Of a DNA stretch of 64,000 nt, positions 39,550 to 51,798 are shown in pieces; position 1 is the stretch's first letter, and every line of letters starts with the position of its first letter. The translations under genes and the position numbers were made by a program. Below the pieces are notes generated by a model. The model worked only from the letters and a program-made list of their open reading frames with translations. It did not search any database and was not told where the DNA came from. This stretch comes from Nomia melanderi (Eukaryota > Arthropoda > Insecta > Hymenoptera > Halictidae). The stretch lies in the NCBI RefSeq assembly GCF_051020985.1, contig NC_135008.1, positions 9,920,001-9,984,000 on the forward strand, read 5' to 3'.

Positions 39550-39930
39550 TAAAGTTTGATAGATGTTATTTTGGACTCACGAAACTTAACAGGGATAACA
39601 CGGACTCGAGAAATCCGATAAACATCTCTAGCCTTCTGGGCCTCGATGGCGACTCCGGACTTGAGGAATTCAATAGACGTAATTCCGAACTAGTATAACT
39701 TAATAAGGTCAATCACAAGACTCGTTAATTTCGATGCAAGTGTTGGTAAGTTTGTTGTAATAGAATAAATGAGAATAATAATCCGTTTCGCAGGACCGAA
39801 TAGAAATATCTATCAACTTATTGGAATCCATTGGATCAACTATCGAGCCACAGATGTTGAGGACGTTCCCGGTGTCCCGGGGGTCCATGAAGTGATCACA
39901 AAAGTTTTAGAGCTTTAAGTTATTGCGAAT
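39550..39930 (+). other. Unexplained block of less AT-rich sequence with exon-like features
   Basis: Within AT-rich DNA, this block has a donor-like GGTAAGT (39746), an acceptor-like TTTCGCAG (39793) and a plus-strand open stretch ending VEDVPGVPGVHEVITKVLEL before a stop at 39919. I recognise no family. It could be a non-coding RNA exon or an old retroelement fragment. Confidence 0.25.
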
Positions 39931-40765
39931 AAAGTCGTTAAATTGCGCCCTTGCACGATATGAACTATAAAATATTAATATTTCCTTCCGTACTGAATTA
40001 TATAATTACTTTATACTTTGGTTATGAACATCAAGTTTTGATGAAGGCTTAAAGTACTTGTATATTTGAATTCGGAATCGCAGATTTATGTAATGAGTAT
40101 AAAGTTAATTTATAACCTGAATGTTTGGTGTTTTATCTGTTTCGTATAATTGAAACGATTGAAAGTTAACATAGACTGCGAATGTTACTTTTATTAAAAA
40201 ATCAATAAGTCAGTGTGAAAAGTTGAAGATTTAACCAAATCGAGCATTTGGAATGTGTTTAAAAAAATGCAGGGAAATATACATTTTTATTTTATTTTGA
40301 AATTTATAAATGTTGGCTTTTTTCGTCCTTATCTTTGTTTGGTTATTATGCAAAGAGTACTATGACATTCAGCAGTGAATGCATTTTATGAAGTCGTTCT
40401 CATTTTTTAACCTACTGATTGTGAGTATTGGTGATGTATCAGTCCCATCGCATTTTTGATAATTTAATTTGTTGTGATGTGTGTCCACCAAAAATATTTG
40501 TTACTCTACGAAATGTACAGTTATAATTAGATTAGGATTGAATATTCTTATTTTTATTTGTAAACTTAGTTACAACGAATCTTCTCTTTATTAACACTTG
40601 TACCATCATTTTTAGGGTATTAAAGATGCAGAATTTTATTTAAAGTTGAAGACAGCACAAAACCTACTTGTTATGGCCCTCACTTTCGATTAATAATCAC
40701 ATTTTTAACTGATCAAATCTACCACAAAATGCATAAAGTTCTCTCTATAATCTGATTATACTTAC

Positions 40766-42170
40766 GACGTTGGTTCTGCGGCGGGAGGCTTTGCCTCCTC
40801 TTGCCGCTTGCAGTTTGTGTCTCTATGATTTCCGATCTTCCAGAAAGAAACCCGTTCGGCAATTGTCACAGAATCCGTGGAAACTCGATCGAGGCCCGAC
40901 TTCGTTGTTACCACGGTGAATTACTCTCATTCGCCCGAACTGTTCGTGCCACTGTATTCTCACTGATCCGATATCATCACATTAGATGCAACGTGCACGT
41001 ATTCGGCATGGAACATCGCATCATCCCTGAGAGGTAAGACGTTTTCACTTGTCTCTCAACGAGAACGATTAAAAACCGAAAAGAACAGAAGATATCCCAG
41101 CTTCGACACGCTCGGGATACAAAGTGCACGCGGAGCTATGCTAATCACACCTCGGACACTGATCCATTGATTTATCGTCGGCCGCAAATACACTAACAAC
41201 GCCCGTTAAGAAGCAACCTTTGCCCTTATTTTTATCGACCCCTCGGCGACGCACTCCCCTGATGTGTTTTCCATCGCCGTGGACCGGTTACGTAATGAGC
41301 TGCACATGCAATCGGAGCATCGGGCGCCGATGGTCATCCTCGTTGAATCTCACGCTGGCACGCGTGTCCGAGCCACGGATGAAAATCGACGTTCCGCGAC
41401 GAAAATCGACAACGATGCCTCCTCCTTGACCGTTAACCTATTTCCTAGCCGTTTAATCGAGGATCGCACGATCGTTGACCGAACGTGCTTTGCTTCCGTG
41501 ATCGATCGAGTGTGAACCTTGGTTCCCCTAAATTGATCGGCGAATGTGTAGCCCGGATGATCTCCTTTAGCCTCGGGAGCACGCGACACACAACGGAACC
41601 TGTCACCAGGACAATCACTTCGATGAGACTCTTGCTGGTTCCTGGCTATTACGAGCAGTCCTGCCAGATGATTGGAGCGAGTCCACTGATCGGACCCGAG
41701 ACAGCATCTCGTGCATTGATCCTCGCTTTCCCTTTGCTGCCTTCTGTCTCTCTGTGCACGCTAGTGGGTCTCGTGCAGTTTCGATGGTTGTTCGAGGCAC
41801 CCCCAGTTCGAACACACGGTGCGACGCGTTGGTGTGCACAAGGGAGGCCCCAGCGACGGTCCGCCGATTAAAAATGGAACCCGTTCTGTCACGAAACGGA
41901 GGAACGGGCTGGAAGATTGACGAGCGCAGCCAGCATCACGGGAGCACGCACGAGGAAAAGCTATTCGATGTACGACGATGTCGACCCCTGGACGATCGAA
42001 GCGACCGACACAGTCACTCTGCACGTGCGCAGGGGAGCCGGGCTTGGCGCCAATTTCTTCACAGCGCACTGATTCTTATCATTACCAACGGAATTCAATT
42101 GTTTTCAGCTGAAAATCCACAGCTGGGTCAACATTGTCGATGTCCTTAACGCTGGAGCTACCGAGAAATT
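40766..42170 (-). promoter_or_regulatory. GC-rich island with probable 5' untranslated exon/promoter of the RASL10 gene
   Basis: This 1.4-kb region is markedly GC- and CpG-rich compared with everything around it. On the minus strand its left edge is a strong donor (AACGTC|GTAAGTATAA, exon end 40766) that would splice to the acceptor just before the RASL10 start codon. Overlapping ORFs of 60-130 codons appear on both strands but show no recognisable family, as expected for GC-rich non-coding DNA. An alternative is the promoter of an unannotated non-coding transcript. Confidence 0.5.
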
Positions 42171-45100
42171 GAATTGGCTTTTATAAATTTTCCTGTAGGA
42201 ACTCCGAAGGTGTATCTACTGGGGTTTCCATTCATTTGCAATTCAGTTTGCGTGTTGCTAATTAGGTTTTTCTAGTAATGTCTTAGAGAAGCATCTATTG
42301 TCTTTGAAATAATTGTAGAAGAAGCAATCCGGAATGGGTCATTTTGATCTATCTGGCAGTTCTACTTAATAGGCAGATACATTAGTAAGATTTGCGATAT
42401 TTCTTATTAGTTTAGAATGCATATGTGTTAAGAGATTACTAGAAACATTATTTATTGTGAACATATTTTACAAATAGTATCGAAGTATTTACTATGTTAA
42501 AATTTTTATTTTGTATACATGAACCGCAGTTAATTAGCAAAAATATAATTGGAGTTTTTGTACTACTAAAGGAAGTATTGTACCCACCGTGTACACATTT
42601 ATGTATACATTTCATTGAAATCGAACACGTTGGAAGTGCTCATTTTTATCAGACATATATCGATTTTGAATACTTTTGTTGACCAGTGTAATCTAAGGAA
42701 TACGATCGCAGAGAACAGTTAATAAAACTGACCATGCATTTCCTGAGAGGGGGAAAATCGAGATCTATCGACGTTCAAGTGCAGACATAATCCTTTTACT
42801 ATCAGGTGTTAAAGCTTCTCTTAGGGTTGGATTTACGATCCCGGAGACTGGAGAACTGCTACATTTTGAAGTGAAGAAGGCATCCTGAGTAGGATCGATT
42901 CGTTTAAACTTATTTATAAGGGTTGCAGTTTACCGTTCACTCGTGTCTACTGGCGGTTTCGCCGTCCAGAGTGTCCACTGATGCAATTGATCGAGCCCAT
43001 AAAGTGAGAGCAGTCAGTGGGCTTATCAGATGTCCCGTTAATACACTTAAATAGATTTACTTTCGAACACTCCACAGTGGACTACTTTCTTGTATTAGAA
43101 TAACCTAAGATGATTTCAGAAATAAAAATCCAGTTCACATTTGTTACATCGCAAATTATGTTTCTCATTTCTTATTTCTCATTTGCAGGGGAAGAACTAA
43201 AAAATTCTATTTTACTTTTTATTGTTATCGTTTAAGTATGTTCAGTTCATTACTGTCAAAGAGCAGACGATAGGATCGTATGCATTTAAGATTAGAAAAA
43301 AACATGTACTAATTTTTAGAATTCTGCTTCTAAGAATTTGGATGCAACTCATTTCGCATGCATATATTTAGAATTAATAAGAGGATTAACTTGCATTCAA
43401 TCTGAACTCATCGTCAGCACTACTAAACAATTGCTTTGCAAAGATGATGTTAAAAAAGAAGTATATAATATAACCAAGGGTGTTTATGTTAAAACCCAAT
43501 AATATCCATTTGATCCCCTTTTTTATCCTTAACCTCCTCCTATTGTTACAAGTGTCTCGGAAATTTCTGTTTTCTAACACTTCGAAAAAGTACGGAACCT
43601 TTTTATCAAACAAGTGCTAGTACACTTCACTATCGCAAACGGGTAATAAGGGACAACCTCTCTCAGGGACGGTAACTGGATTTTACGGATATAGAACGAC
43701 AAGCAAGTCCACGGACTCTTGTATTTGTTGTGTATACGTAGTGCCAAGAACATCAACCTGTCTGACGTTTCTTCAATGGCCGCACTTTTAAAGCAGTTTT
43801 AAGCAATCTACAAAATTGTGAATATTATTAAGCAGTGAACATTTTTCAAAAATGTCTTGGAATTAAACACTTCTTTACTACTGTTCCCTAATATTATATC
43901 CCTATCCCCTATTTATTCATGGAATAATGAAAGAAGTTTATTTATGTGAAAAAGTATACATTCTTATTTAAAGAAATAATACGATTGCTGATTTTTCTGA
44001 AAAGAACATGCTCCTATGGATGTAGCACTCCTTATATCATTCATTTTCTTTCTTTGACATTTTCTATAACTGCAATATATACTAATGGAATTATCTTAAA
44101 GCAATTTCGTGAATTAATCTAAATATAGATAATTATTTTTAATCCATATTATACAATTTTAACCTGTATTGTTACAATTCTTCATATCAATCATCAAAAT
44201 TTCATTTATAAAAATACTTTAATTTAAAATGTCGTGCATTATATATAACACGAACAATTATTAAATCATATGCTAATTGTGTAGCGTCTTTTTCAAAGTA
44301 TTCTCTTTTTCATTATTTACGGTTAGTTACCAATAAATGTTTATTTCGGATTTGATTTTATAGCAACAAACTTTTCCAAATACCATAATGTACATGGTTC
44401 TTTGATTATGGACGACAACCCTTGTGCAATATCCAGAGTTCATATCCATTCAATCCCTCCAGTGGACTCAACGGTATATAATGTCAAAGTTCATATTAAG
44501 CAACGACGTCGTATCTATTCAAGTACCGTTTCCCTTTCGAAGCAGTTTCTCCTTCTGACAATATGAATGACTAAAAGTTCTCTTATTGCAAATAGTCAAG
44601 TTTTGTACTAATCTTCGTGTCTCGCACGTTGATCATATCTTTATCACTTTCCAATCAAAAACAACCAAACAAATACCACAACCATTATAGTAGTAAAATA
44701 ATATTGGTCCTTGTCAAAGTAACTAATTGTATGAAAAAAGCAATACCAACAATTTTATGAAATTATATAAGTATACATAGAAAGAACCAATTAAGTGTTT
44801 TATCATTAAAACATTAAAACACTAAAAAACTGGAATGAATCGCCAGAAACGACTAATGTCAAAGTTTAAATTCGTAGCTATATTTTTGTTCGTTATTACA
44901 TGTATGTTGTATACTAGATAGTACGTGTTAAAATGTTGATTAAAATAAATGAGTCTACAAATTATATAGTTTTATTAAGTTATCTGGTAAAAAGTGCTGT
45001 ATATTTTCAGACAATAAAAACTGTCAGATTAATATTCCTCATGGTAAATTTGAAGGAGTTGATTTTATTGAAGTGACCCTCCATTGCGACCCTTTCTGAG

Positions 45101-48100
45101 AAGGGGAGTTAGAACCGAGTGCTCCAATCTCCCTGTATTACTCTATATTTCATTTAACTTTCTGCCTGTGCTACAGTGTTACTGCAGGTTTACTAGGAAC
45201 GAATTTTGTTCTGTAAATAAATTGGGAAACAACTTATACGGGGAAACACGAATCGTAGTACAACCTAAACGAAGGCAATTACTCGCGCAGGCGTTGTCGA
45301 AATTGTAGAAAATAATATTCTTATATAAATTTTTGGCTTTAAAAAGAGTCGAATTTGAATAGATCTATTGAGATGACCTTGTATCCATGTTCATACCTTT
45401 TATTTCCTTCATGTGCGAATACATTCATATTAATTACACCTTCGAAATTGATCTTTTAGATACTGAAACTGTATTCAAGCAATTCTTTTCTTTGCAATTT
45501 TACTTTTCATATCAATCAACTTCTTTGTAATTGCACCATGTTTTTAGGCACCACCTGCATTCCACTAGTAATATGGGAATATTGAATTTAATGATCAATA
45601 GGACGCTGAGATAAAATATTGGATTAAATTTTGTGTTTTATAATAAAAGTTCAATTTAATTTAATTTCACAGTTAATCACTTATTTTAATTTAACTTTAT
45701 TTCATTGATTGAAATATTTTCGATATTAATTCAGTTCAACTTTCTCAGACTAATTCATTGTATTCTATGTACTCTTTTCTCGATTGGTAGTTTCTATCAA
45801 TAACATTAAAGAATTCTGAATTCAGAATTTCAACTGAATTTAATTTCAGTAGAAATATTCTATAAAATTTCTAGTTGTGGATATAGTATTAAAAAAGTCC
45901 TACACTATTGTTCGATTAACTTTCATTCATTAAAAACCGGTTTCTTTGTATCACTTGATTGCTTGTTCGTTTTCTCTTCAGTCATTAGCAAGGATTTATT
46001 GATGTAAAAGTTATATTGGAAAGAAATAGGCATTTTAAACTCTATCGTATATAACGAAAGACAAAGATGGAATAAACGAAATTTTATTGAATCTGTTACA
46101 CAAATACACATCCAGCTTATGCGGTGAGCACAGCCGAACTTATATTGTCAAAGATAGCACGTATTTCATATTATTTTTATACACAGCAACTACACACTCT
46201 CAGACCCAACAATCCTTTCGTAAATCATTTTCTCAATAAATTAATTACGTTACCTTATGTGATGGGAAGTGAATGCATTTATGAAACGAGCATGATAGTC
46301 AAACTCTATGGTGCTTTTGGATTTCAAAGGACAGCTTATTGTGTAATTTTGAAACTGGAAATTGTTAATAATATCAGAAATTCATTTAATGAATGGTTAA
46401 CATAAGTTAAGTTAACGAGCAAATGTAAGACATTTTAATGAAGCTTCGATAATTCGGAGTTAAATACAATCAATTATATTTGACTTAATTATTGTTCTTA
46501 AAATTTATCGATTAATTGATATTTCAAAGGAAATTTCGAATTATTTGTAAACCACCAAAAATTTGAGTATAAATAGATATGTGAGTGATGAGTATCATGT
46601 TTTATATTATTTTAATCGTATATTTATATTTCTGTTATTCAGATATGTGTTTTACTCGATTTATAATATTCAACAACTATAAACCTAACTAAAAACTTAG
46701 AAGTATATACGTTAAGTTTATAGTAGTATTACACTTGCACCCAATATTTTGTAGAGTATTTTAATAAACTTTCTATTTTTACATTGTTATTTACACTTAC
46801 GTTTGTTGTTGACATTTACACCTGGCTTTTCTGATAAGGACTTATAATATTATATAAACTTTACATTTGTATTTGTCATCAAATACGTGTTGGTATAAGC
46901 TGTATTTCTACAGTTAAACATTCCAGTATTTGACTTAAACAAAGTAACATTGATAGCCTGAAGATTTAGACAAACTATAATTGCAGTAGATTGCTTGGTA
47001 CTAATTTATGGTAAATAATATATTTGACTTAAATTCATACATAAGACTATCGTACATACATTTTCAAAATGAAATATCTTATATGTTGTAATAAATTGTT
47101 CAAGTACCATTTAAAAATAGTATTCTGTTTGGGAAATATTGCAAATTCTGTTAAAATTTACTTTGTCAAATATTAAATATACACAGCTTCTAAAATATGT
47201 TCTAAGCATATTGTTACGGTATAACTACTAATAATAAATAATAATAATAATAAAATAAGAAAGTATTTTAATTGTTATAATTTTGGTTCATATTTAAGAT
47301 ATCATTTTATACTTATTTTATACCTAGTAATATCTATTTAGTATTTGAAATAGTTTCTCTCTTAATTGTATTTTACTTGTGTCAAACGTATTAAATGTAA
47401 TAGAATTAGATAGTAAGCTTATGAGTTGAAATGCACGTTATACCTCCAATATTTAAATTACTAATATAATATTTTAGGCCACCTTAAAATCAATTATGTG
47501 TTGATTATAGAAGATATACAAAACTGAACAAAAACGTAGCCAGCGATTAAGTGTGTTTACTATCTTTGCGTAATCGACGTCTATCGACAAGTTCAGTTGT
47601 TGATGTTCAGTTCACTTCCAAGTAATTAGCGATTAAATTTACTCCATATAAGAGACCCTTTAGTTTTAGTAAGTAAATAAACTGTAGATTTATAAGTAAA
47701 TACAAATATTTACACATTGATTTATAGAAATTGTGTTCGAATAAAAGTTCGGTCCTTCTGTTAAGTGTCTTCTTAGGACTTCTAGTTTTGAAGTATTAAG
47801 ATTAAAAACGTAATCGTTGTACAACTAATATTACTTCCCACTATTCACATTAAGGTATAATTCACATTCTTTAATATGAATGCAGAGATTTGCTGAATAC
47901 TGTAATTAAAATATCATTGAATTTCGTTCTCTTTTATAGACAACGACAATATAGATCAATCTATTAAAAATATACACGATACTATTAAAAAAAAGCAACG
48001 TCGACATTGAAATTTCATTAAAAATGGCTTTTCTATGCGACTATAAATAACGGAGATATTAAAGTGCTTCTATTTCCATGTCCCATTTTATTATATATAC

Positions 48101-48265
48101 AGGCTGTGGGGAGGGTGCGGTAGAACCGAACAGAGGGTGGCTCTGAAAGTAAAAATAAACCGGTCGCGTATAATACGTTCTTTTCTACAGTAAACTAATT
48201 TTTGAGATAATTAGAATTCACAATTCGTTGACTATATATTGTTTCATTTAATTCGCATATTATTA
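42171..48265. other. Intergenic DNA without a supported gene
   Basis: AT-rich with short stretches of more balanced composition (42720-43085, 43560-43790, 45060-45310). Small ORFs at 42494, 43386, 45084 and 46124 have no recognisable similarity. An ATA trinucleotide run lies near 47230-47255. Confidence 0.55.
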
Positions 48266-48499
48266 TTTTAATTTTAATTTTAATTTTAATTTTAATATTA
48301 ATATTAATTTTAATTTTAATTTTAATTTTAATTTTAATTTCAATTTCAATTTCAATTTCAATTTCAATTTCAATTTCAATTTCAATTTCAATTTTAATTT
48401 TAATTTTAATTTTAATTTCAATTTCAATTTTAATTTCAATTTCAATTTTAATTTCAATTTTAATTTTAATTTCAACTTTAATTTTAATTTCAATTTCAT
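48266..48499. repeat. Hexanucleotide satellite (TTTTAA/TTTCAA)n
   Basis: About 39 tandem 6-bp units alternate in blocks between TTTTAA and TTTCAA. On the minus strand one frame reads as alternating Leu-Lys for over 70 residues, purely because of the repeat. The block structure suggests expansion of variant units by replication slippage. Confidence 0.9.
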
Positions 48500-48507
48500 T
48501 AAAATGA

Positions 48508-51500
48508 AATCCGTATAATATTCATAACAATATTCTAAATACAAAATATGTAAAGACGATATTCGCATTTTGTAACGTGTTTGCTAGTATATGCACGATA
48601 ATAATTGTTTACAGAGAGAATAATATACATTTTCTGCAGTTAAAATGTCGGAATATCATGATATTAGTCACGTTAGACTGTTCGATTCATATGATGAACA
48701 ACAATTTCACTTTTAACAATTTGATAATATAAATGAAAATTAATGTTGTTGTTAATAAACGTACTTATATATGCACATATAATACTTACTTATGAAATTG
48801 AAAATAAAAGCTTATTAAGACAAACATAAAATCTAATAAATTGTCGAATGCACGTACTAATTACTGTCTTATGGTAATGTCATCACTACTTTTTAGTTAA
48901 ATTACCGTTATAGCAATAATAATGAAATTTCACCGATGATTGCCATTATGGGTTAAATTAAATTCTTCGAAAGCTAAGTTTATTATGACAAAATTTTATT
49001 TTACCGCATCAATTTATTTTTACTCATAGAATCATCATCTGTATAAATCACCACCGAAACCTGTATACATAACTTACTAACATCTTCGTACTTGAAGATT
49101 GTCGCATTATTCGATTTACAATTTATTAGGGTCAAACAAAGTGCAGATTGCTGCAAATAAATTACACTCATTCTTTCCACCAATTTTCTTCAACTTCCAG
49201 ACAATACGACGTATTACCATGTAATAAATTTCAATTATATTAATTTAAAAAATCTATTTGACAAAATATAGCTTTTACTAAAATTATTTGAAAAAAAACG
49301 TGCGGTATATAAGACTACTATGTTACAGTGTAATATTAGTTTCAGATTTACTAACTATAAGTATACAATTGTCCTTATAAAAGTCTATGTAAGTGTTTAT
49401 TTACACGTTAATTTGGTTTCGTAAAAGTGTTAAAAGATCAAGATGCAAGCATCCAATGTGTGCTTCATGAATCAGAAAGAAATTATTGTATTATTTTATA
49501 GATGTATTTATTATTGTATAATACCTCCTAAAAATTTATTGATCTATGAAATTAATTATCCGAGAAATTGACAAAAATTGTGTGCCTTACATCTTAATCC
49601 ATTGGTTAATAAGGTAAATTCACATAATTACATCACAGTATATTGTACATCGTTAAATCTTTAAATAAACGTAAATAACATGTTTTTAGCGTAATATTCC
49701 CCATTCATGATTTCCCTCGAGCATTATATGCAAAGTAGCTTAAAGTAGTGTACATAAAAATTACAACTTACGAATATTATGTATTAACACTAAGACTAAA
49801 CATTAATGCAATAAAGGAAATGACTGTTGTTTTCTGTAGAAACAATCATTACTTTTTTGACTTGATAAATGGAATAATAATTATATTAAATTTCTTCCAA
49901 GGAGAAAAATTTTCTCAGTTTGCAGTTAATCATAACAAAACTATTAACAATATACTCTTTTAAATTGTATAATAAATATTTGAATATTATTTTTTAGCAA
50001 TTTTTTCAATCAAGTATTCTTCGCAGAAATGGAAATGATAGATTTTGAAAAATGTTAATGTATTATAATCTGTGTGTAATTATAAAAACAATATTAACAA
50101 TCGTTATGAAATAGTCCATTTGAATTAAACCATTGATTTCAAATGAAATAAATTCTGTAAAGTTTAAAGTTTTCTTTGTAGCTGAGCAAACAATAAATGA
50201 ATAAAATTTTTTATATTGGTTTTTTTATCTTGTGTATTTTATTTCTATCAGATATGTAGACCGATTTGAAAATTTTATTGTTTTATTGTTCTCATTCTTT
50301 CAGATAACTTTATTTCATAACTTTCTTATTTGTTATAATTACAATTGGACGCAGATGTAGAACTATTAACATAAATTATACTAATGTACAATATATTACT
50401 ATTGTATATGAATTACTTCTTTGAGATAAGATAAAAACTTGTAGCGTATTAATGGTACAATCTTTACTATTGTAATCGAAAGTTAAATAAGAAAAATGGA
50501 GTGGCTATGCTTGATGTGAATCAAAGAGTTGTAATAATGGAATAGTGCATACAAACATTTGGTGCATATATAACTTAACATTTAGCTTCCAATTTTTGTT
50601 TTTTCTTGTTAATAAAAATTAACATAAATTTATATAATACTTATAAATAAGTATTAAATAATCATAAATATATATTCTTTGAAAGTTTCATTAAAGAATA
50701 TTTTTTTTTCTATATTGTAATATTATATATATATATTATATATATATGTTATTATAAGAAAGTATCTAATTATTATTCTTTATCGTGTTTTACATAACTA
50801 TAATTACAAAGGCCTTCAGTTTATGTTTAAAATTTGCGAGAATATTGTTTCCCTTTTTATGTTTTCTTACAGTTAAAGATACAACTATTTGACAATTTCT
50901 GTTTCTGCAATAACTTTGTTACTAAATTAAGATACAGTTTTATTAAGGTAAAAATTTATTTTATAATATTAGTTTAGTAGTTTAATATGTACTGAGTATA
51001 TACCTACATACTATATATGACATGTATTTATAGTTGGTATTTCACGCTTCCCTTTTTTTGCAGCTGGTAAAAACGTTTTCATATTATAAGAAATCAGATA
51101 AAGGTTGTATGTATATAAAAATAAAATGATATAATTATTTTAAAAAGCATTCGAAAATGTATTTAAATTATAATGTTTACCCAATCAAATAATTTTAATG
51201 TAATGTATTAAATGTTTCGAAAAAGGGAGAAGTGTGAAACTTTTATTGTTAGAACCATAGTTTTGATTATAACTGTATATAATGCCGTTTAAGGTCAAAT
51301 AATTTTCATTACATTAATATATGGTGTCCAAGCAATATTGGTTCAACCGAAAAGAAAGAGATTCTTAATTAAAAAATCATTCAAAATTACAAACCAAGGT
51401 TTTTGCATATCAAGTTTCATTTATATGAAACAATAACGATATTGTCTAACTGAAATGGTGATCAGATGCATTTGTTTATAGTTGTTAATTCGACTCATCG

Positions 51501-51782
51501 AGCATCCTGTTCGACCTGTTTTTTCTTGTGAAGTCAATTTTTTTTCGATTGTACCACGATTTCGGACATTCTTTGTATCTTGAGATTTTGCATATCATTT
51601 GGTTCAAATGTTGTAAGTTTTAATAATTTACAAGTTCACAGTGTTCTACAGTCTCATTGTTCACTTCAAGTCTTACGAGTCTTTTATCAAAATCATTACG
51701 AACCACGAAATATGAAATTCGTATTTGACTCTGATAACCAGACATATTCGAACATTCCAACATTTACAATCATTCTTGGAAT
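48508..51782. other. Intergenic DNA without a supported gene
   Basis: Strongly AT-rich, with a TA dinucleotide run near 50725-50750. No ORF has convincing coding character. Confidence 0.6.
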
Positions 51783-51798
51783 GGTTTATTTGAAGAAT
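51783..51798 (-). terminator. Polyadenylation signal of Orco
   Basis: On the minus strand AATAAA lies about 10 bases after the TGA stop, implying either a very short 3' UTR or use of a later signal. Confidence 0.4.

Larger units (their letters stand above)
33622..40765. other. Probable 5' intron of the RASL10 gene
   Basis: A good acceptor (pyrimidine tract then CATAG) immediately precedes the ATG at 33621, implying an upstream untranslated exon on the minus strand. The closest strong donor found is at 40766. The region between is AT-rich and holds TTAA-flanked elements (36137-37135), a GC-rich patch (36430-36660) and a block near 39.6-39.9 kb. I see no convincing protein-coding gene. Confidence 0.5.

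Noticed and set aside
41220..42149. Several overlapping ORFs of 69-131 codons on both strands
   Set aside because: They occur only because the DNA is GC-rich. No domain, no consistent frame and overlapping antisense frames point to non-coding promoter or UTR.
42494..42682. Plus-strand 62-codon ORF with a Cys/His-containing segment
   Set aside because: Looked at as a transposon remnant, but the similarity was too weak to support.
48263..48568. Minus-strand ORF with a Leu-Lys repeat
   Set aside because: It is the translation of a hexanucleotide satellite with no flanking gene signals.
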